Assembly: GCF_963678635.1 (NCBI RefSeq)
Contig: NC_087067.1
Span: forward strand, 13,370,844-13,434,843
From: Symsagittifera roscoffensis
Taxonomy: Eukaryota > Xenacoelomorpha > Acoela > Convolutidae
Direction: 5' to 3'
DNA length: 64,000 nucleotides
Shown here one piece after another: positions 58,763-64,000 of the stretch. The notes below the pieces were generated by a model that did not search any database, was not told the origin of the DNA, and worked only from the letters and a program-made list of their open reading frames with translations. Numbering within the stretch: the stretch's first letter is position 1; each line of letters starts with the position of its first letter. The position numbers and the translations under genes are program-made.

Positions 58763-61337
58763 TTTTGGCTTTAGATGTCTCTCATACCTTATAGTATAGT
58801 ATGGACAGTCGTTAATCACAAAACAGACCGGAATGGAAAACAAAATAGCATGCCGCGAGATGAAGAACAACTGATTGATATACATTTATACCAATGCTTT
58901 CCAGTCTGCGTTTTCAATTTTCAGGGTCATGTGACCAGCATACAAATAGAAATACATATTACAACATACATTTTGAGAGTAAAACGATTGAAAATTTTTG
59001 CTTTTGAAGTGCCCTTGGGACATAAGTTTTTTTAGTCCCCGTGGGACTGATTTTTGATGCATAAATTTCTTTCCTCTTGAAGTTTCAAATCTTTTATGGA
59101 CTCAGGAATCTTCTAGTTTTCTCAATTGTCGTTTTGTTCTCATTTTGTCGTCTTCTTCGTCCTGGTTCTTCTCATGTTTTTCCGTCGTTTTTGCTTTTTC
59201 GGTCGTAGTTAATTCCGTTTGCTGTTTGCCCTTTTTTCCTGTATGACGAACACTACCTCCGTTGGGTTTGTGCCCTCCTAGTCCCGACTGAATGTCAACG
59301 ATACAAGGTGAACGACTTCTCCTTTTCTCCTCTTGATGGCATCCAAGAGTCTTACGCAAGCTTGGAATTCGGGCGATTTTTCGTTGAAGCTCATTTAGTT
59401 ATCAGGCTCTTAATGTTTGAGCTGCTATCCATTTCTCTTTTCACTTCAGGTGAGTCTATGGTGAACTTTTTATTAAGATTTTTTGCAATTGTATTTATAT
59501 GCACCGGATTTCCTAATGCTCTCGCACCGACAGATTGTCCGTTTCCTTTTGATTTTCGCGTTGCTTCTACCATTGTCTTAGGTAATGGAGTTGATGTCTC
59601 CCTTGCGTGGGTTTTCCTCCCGGTCACTTCCCTGTTGGAGCTTTTCCCTTTCTTTTTTTGGTTTTCTTGCACCTCCTGTTGCTATTTTCTGGTGAGTTCT
59701 GTCGGTATACCTGTCTCCTGTTTTCTCGTTCTCTTTGAATATTGAGTGTCGGGGCGCGATTGGTGGTTCAATGTCTAGAAAACGCAAACATGTTCTGGTG
59801 TCCTTGCGATTTGTATGCAAGCTATCCGCTGTTTCTTAGTCGGCGGGGTTATATTTCAATTTATTGTGCCCGGTTTGTGTACTGTGTGTATGTTTGAGTT
59901 TTCCCGTGTATCATTTGGCAATTTTTTTCAATTTTTTCTGGATCTTTTTCTTTTGTGGCTATACGAACTGTTTTTCTCACTTCCTGTTCTATGTTCTTTT
60001 TGAAAATTTTCCCGATTTTTTTTTATATCTTACGAAATTGATCCTGTTCCTTAGCTTGTCTAATTCTCACACCAGTTTCTCGATGAGCTTGTGGTGCTGG
60101 ACGTTGCAAAAGCTCCAGAAATAATGGTTCTGCAAACCGTTCGGTTGGTTTTTCTTGACCACCACCTCGAACTTGACCAACGTTGAAGGTCGTGCATCAT
60201 CTCCGCGGGCAGTTGTGGGTGCTCTTTTTTTCGGTATGAACATGCGTGTTTTGCTTTTACCCAACTTAAGTTGCATGATCAGCTAGCTGTTGCTAGGTTT
60301 GAAAGCGTTGTGTTTGGTTTCCTTACCCTGTGGGCCTCAAAAAGTAAAGTTTTTGTCACTCCGCAAGGAGTTAAACTTAATTTAAAAAAAATCAGCGTCG
60401 TTAGAGGCCAGCTTAAAACGTGTGCTATATAGATCAGTTCTCATAATTCCTATACTAACTTTAAATGTTTGAATCTTTTTGTCTATGATCACTAAGGACA
60501 TTTTGTCGACCAACGCAAAGATCAAATTTTACTTTTTGTTGTTGTTTGTTTGCTGAAGCTTTGAAAATATTTAGCTCTGATTAATTGTTTTTGGTCGCAT
60601 CCAAGTTTTATTGGTACTCTGTTTTTTGATTGTATCTTCGCATAAGTTTTATGGCCACATCTGTTGTGGTATTAGGTACTACCTTAGCGATTGAAATTTT
60701 GACAATTTATCTATTGCCATAAAGATGTTTGCATCCCGGTTTAATTCACCCTAATAGAACCTGCAAAATCTATTTAAAGTTCTGCGTTGGGCTAAACTGC
60801 TGGATCTATTTCGAACGATTGTGATTTTGTTATAACTGACTTTAGCTGTTTACCGATGAATCTGCAGAAAAGATGGACCGATGAATCTGCAGAAAAAATT
60901 TTTGTTCGCAGGGGCCAATAATCGCAAAGAGAACTGTGTGTGTTAGATGGATTGATGCTTTTGTGGGGAGCACAAATCTTTCATCAATCAAGAAGCAGTC
61001 TAATCTGTCGGGCAACCGGTTGCTTGTGTTGCACCAGTGTTGCCCAAATGAGCAATTAAAGGCCCCTCAGTCTCGTTTGCGTTTGAAATTGACGATTCGC
61101 TTCATATTACGGTCTCTTCGAGTCGAAGCTGCCACCAAGCTGAAGCCAATTTCTTTTTGTAAGTTTTCCGGTACAAGGGCGTATCGCCTTCAGTTTGCCT
61201 TAGTGCACTGATCCATTTTGGCTACTATGCTACTTGAAAATAACTCGTGATTTAATTCGATTTATAGCTGCATTTGAACTTTTACTGTGTTCCACGTCAT
61301 TGTCGGGCTCATATGTTCCGGATGATGTTGCGTATGC
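58763..61337. other. Region with coding-like but broken minus-strand frames
   Basis: Several medium minus-strand frames rich in Lys, Glu and Gln (59102-59359, 59391-59672, 60067-60276) follow each other in different phases. None shows a known domain. They could be remains of a mobile-element protein lying downstream of the 1.03-kb tandem units on the minus strand, but this is a guess. Confidence 0.3.
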
Positions 61338-64000
61338 TCCACCCTGCTGATGCAATATTCGTAATGATCACTTATTTCAATTGATTTCTCCATCTGAGTC
61401 TGAATTTCATCAAGCCGTGTTTTTCCCCTTAGTATGCATGGCAGATTACTGTCATGGGGTTGTCGTTTTTGCAATTGAGTGATCGCGTTAACATCATTTT
61501 GCTCTTTTGTTGCTTGCTTTCCGTAAAAACTATCTTTGAGAAGAACACTTTATTTGCACTTTGATTCAAGAATTGTCTGATATCCCTGATTTCCATCTGG
61601 TTTTGCTGCGATTTCAAAAGCTGTTGCATACTTATGGATGTTTTCAACGCGTTTGAACAAGTCCAGGTTTCGTAATTTAAAAATGTTGTACGTCTGTGCC
61701 ATTTTGGGTCAGACAGGCTTCTTCTCGGTCGCAATCTCCTAGCCACTTTATTGCTGGATTCTCCCCTCCGGGGTTATCAATGTTTGGTTTTGATTTTCTT
61801 CGTTTTTCTTTTCTTTATCAGTAAGGAAAACCCATTTGGAACTTTTTATAGTATTTTCGTTTTCACATTTGTTTCGATGAAAAACTTTTAGGGTTTTTTG
61901 CAGTGAGTATGAAGAAAAATTTCTTGTGGCGTCAATCAGCTTGTTCATTTCCAATCTTAAAATGACTGGAAAAAATTTCAATGTTTCAGTCAGTCAGAAA
62001 TGCGCACCGCATCAGCTGATCAAGACGCTCGCAAAAAAACCATAACATGCCAATTAAGATTCCAATACATTTCAAACATTCCGTTCTTTCCCAATTTGGT
62101 CAAACGCATCAAAAAATTTTCACTTGCTCAAATATCTTGGTTTTTTCAGATATCTTGACATATGGTCTATTTGTCCCATTTTCGTTCCCGCTAAATGTTT
62201 GAAATCGAAGTTAAATGCAATTAATAGGGCAATCCATCTTTTCAGCATATTTGATTGGTTTTTGATCTTTTATTTGCGTTAAATGCGTCTATTAAAGCCT
62301 AATTATTTGTAGGGACGGTAAAATTTGTCCCGTTTAAATCATAATAACCCTGCTGATGCAATATTCGTGATGCTGACTTACTTCAATTGATTTCTCCATC
62401 TGAGTCTGGATTTCATGAAGCTGTGTTTTTTCCCTTTTGTATGAGTGGCAGATTCCTGACATGTGGTTGTCGGTTTTGCAATTGTGTGATCGCGTTAACA
62501 TCATTTTGCTCATTTGTTGCTTGTGTCTGGCTTGCTTGCGACGTACTTTCCGTAAAAACTATCTTAAAGAAGAATTTTTTTTGCGTACTTTGATTCAAGA
62601 GTTGTCTGATATCCCTGATTTCCATCTGGTTTTGCTGCGATTTCAAAAGCTGTTGCATATTTGTGGATGTTTTCAACCCGTATGAACAAGTCCAGGTTTC
62701 GTAATTTAAAAATGTTGTACGTCTGTGCCATTTTGGGTCAGACAGGCTTCTTCTCGGTCGGAATCTCTTAGCCACTTTATTGCTGGATTCTCCCCTCCGG
62801 GGTTATCAATGGTTGGTTTTGATTTTCTTCGTTTTTCTTTTCAATATCAGTAAGGAAAACCCACTTGAAACTTTTAATAGTATTTTCGTTTTCGCATTTG
62901 TTTTGATGAAAAACTTTTTAGGGTTTTTTGCAGTGAGTATGAACAAAAATTTCTTGTGGGGTCAATCAGCTTGTTCATTTCCAATCTTAAAATGATTGGA
63001 AAAAAATTTCAAAGTTTCAGTCAATCAGAAATGCGCACCGTATCAGCTGATCAAGACGCTCGCAAAAAAAACCATTACATGCCAATTAAGATTCCAATAC
63101 ATTTCAAACATTCCGGTCTTTCCCAATTTGGTCAAACGCATCAAAAAATTTTCACTTGCTCAAATATCTTGGTTTTTTCAGATTTCTTGACATATGGTCT
63201 ATTTGTCCCATTTTCGTTCCCGCTAAATGTTTGAAATCGAAGTTAAATTTAGTTAATAGGGCAATCCATCTTTTCACAATGTTTGATTGGTTTTTGATCT
63301 TTTATTTGCGTTAAATGCGTCTATTAAAGCCTATTTATCTGTAGGGACGGTAAAATTTGTCCCGTTTAAATCATAATAACCCTGCTGATGCAATATTCGT
63401 GATGCTGACTTACTTCAATTGATTTCTCCATCTGAGTCTGGATTTCATGAAGTTGTGTTTTTTCCCTTTTGTATGAGTGGCAGATTCCTGACATGTGGTT
63501 GTCGGTTTTGCAATTGTGTGATCGCGTTAACATCATTTTGCTCATTTGTTGCTTGTGTCTGGCTTGCTTGCGACGTACTTTCCGTAAAAACTATCTTTGA
63601 GAAGAATTTTTTTTGCGTACTTTGAGTCAAGAGTTGTCTGATATCCCTGATTTCCATCTGGTTTTGCTGCGATTTCAAAAGCTGTTGCATATTTGTGGAT
63701 GTTTTCAACCCGTTTGAACAAGTCCAGGTTTCGTAATTTAAAAATGTTGTACGTCTGTGCCATTTTGGGTCAGACAGGCTTCTTCTCGGTCGGAATCTCC
63801 TAGCCACTTTATTGCTGGATTCTCCCCTCCGGGGTTATCAATGGTTGGTTTTGATTTTCTTCGTTTTTCTTTTCAATATCAGTAAGGAAAACCCACTTGA
63901 AACTTTTAATAGTATTTTCGTTTTCGCATTTGTTTTGATGAAAAACTTTTTAGGGTTTTTTGCAGTGAGTATGAACAAAAATTTCTTGTGGGGTCAATCA
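61338..64000 (-). repeat. Tandem array, unit about 1.03 kb, 2.6 units, runs off the window
   Basis: A landmark AGCCACTTTATTGCTGG recurs at 61741, 62770 and 63802, giving units of 1,029 and 1,032 bp, with a partial unit at 61338-61740 and another starting at 63802. Units 2 and 3 are more similar to each other than to the first. On the minus strand each unit carries a frame of 105 to 120 codons (61429-61746, 62413-62775, 63445-63807) beginning MA(R/K)R(L/F)RPRRSLSDPKWHRR. It has no known domain and may be fortuitous. Each unit contains a CCCCTCCGGGG hairpin. Confidence 0.85.

Overview
This is eukaryotic, animal-type DNA: AT-rich, with spliced host genes (GT-AG introns of 0.1 to 1.5 kb), large intergenic spaces and many transposons. 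The host looks like an invertebrate metazoan; the sequence does not let me name the phylum. Only two host genes are visible: CWC15 (spliceosome protein, plus strand, 44349-45074) and an unrecognised cysteine-rich gene with at least 7 exons (minus strand, 52826-58061). A 200-N assembly gap lies at 58168-58367.

The first two thirds is dominated by two related giant Ty3/gypsy-type LTR retroelements in the same orientation, 208 bp apart. Element 1 (2243-20682, 18.4 kb) has 926-bp LTRs about 98% identical. Element 2 (20891-43657, 22.8 kb) has LTRs of 905 and 896 bp about 99% identical. Each is bounded by a 3-bp direct repeat (CTT, ATT). Element 2 carries gag (coiled coil, zinc knuckles), protease, reverse transcriptase, RNase H and integrase, followed in the integrase frame by a macro-like (ADP-ribose-binding-type) domain. 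Behind pol, past a splice-acceptor-like site, both elements carry about 9 kb of extra coding sequence. Comparing the copies, it looks like one ancestral ORF of roughly 2,900 codons: coiled coil, SGNH/GDSL hydrolase, a second SGNH-like domain, then several domains I do not recognise. Element 1 has lost most of gag, all of protease, RT and RNase H, and the integrase core, but keeps the macro region and the whole second ORF. Both copies contain frameshifts and stops.

Upstream (1-1240) lies the inverted 5' part of a third, older copy, and 1340-2130 holds a decayed fragment of a retroelement with a restriction-like endonuclease end. Downstream of the giant elements come CWC15; a 412-bp hAT remnant with an exact 8-bp target duplication (46807-47218); an apparently intact single-ORF LINE on the minus strand with a 12-bp target duplication (48049-51824); the unknown host gene; a MITE-like block next to the gap; and, from 61338 to the window end, a tandem array with a unit of about 1.03 kb.

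The most unusual content is the giant-element family: a Ty3-like pol with a fused macro domain, an env-position polyprotein with two SGNH-type folds, PPT-like motifs repeated inside coding sequence, and stop codons at matching places in the two divergent copies.
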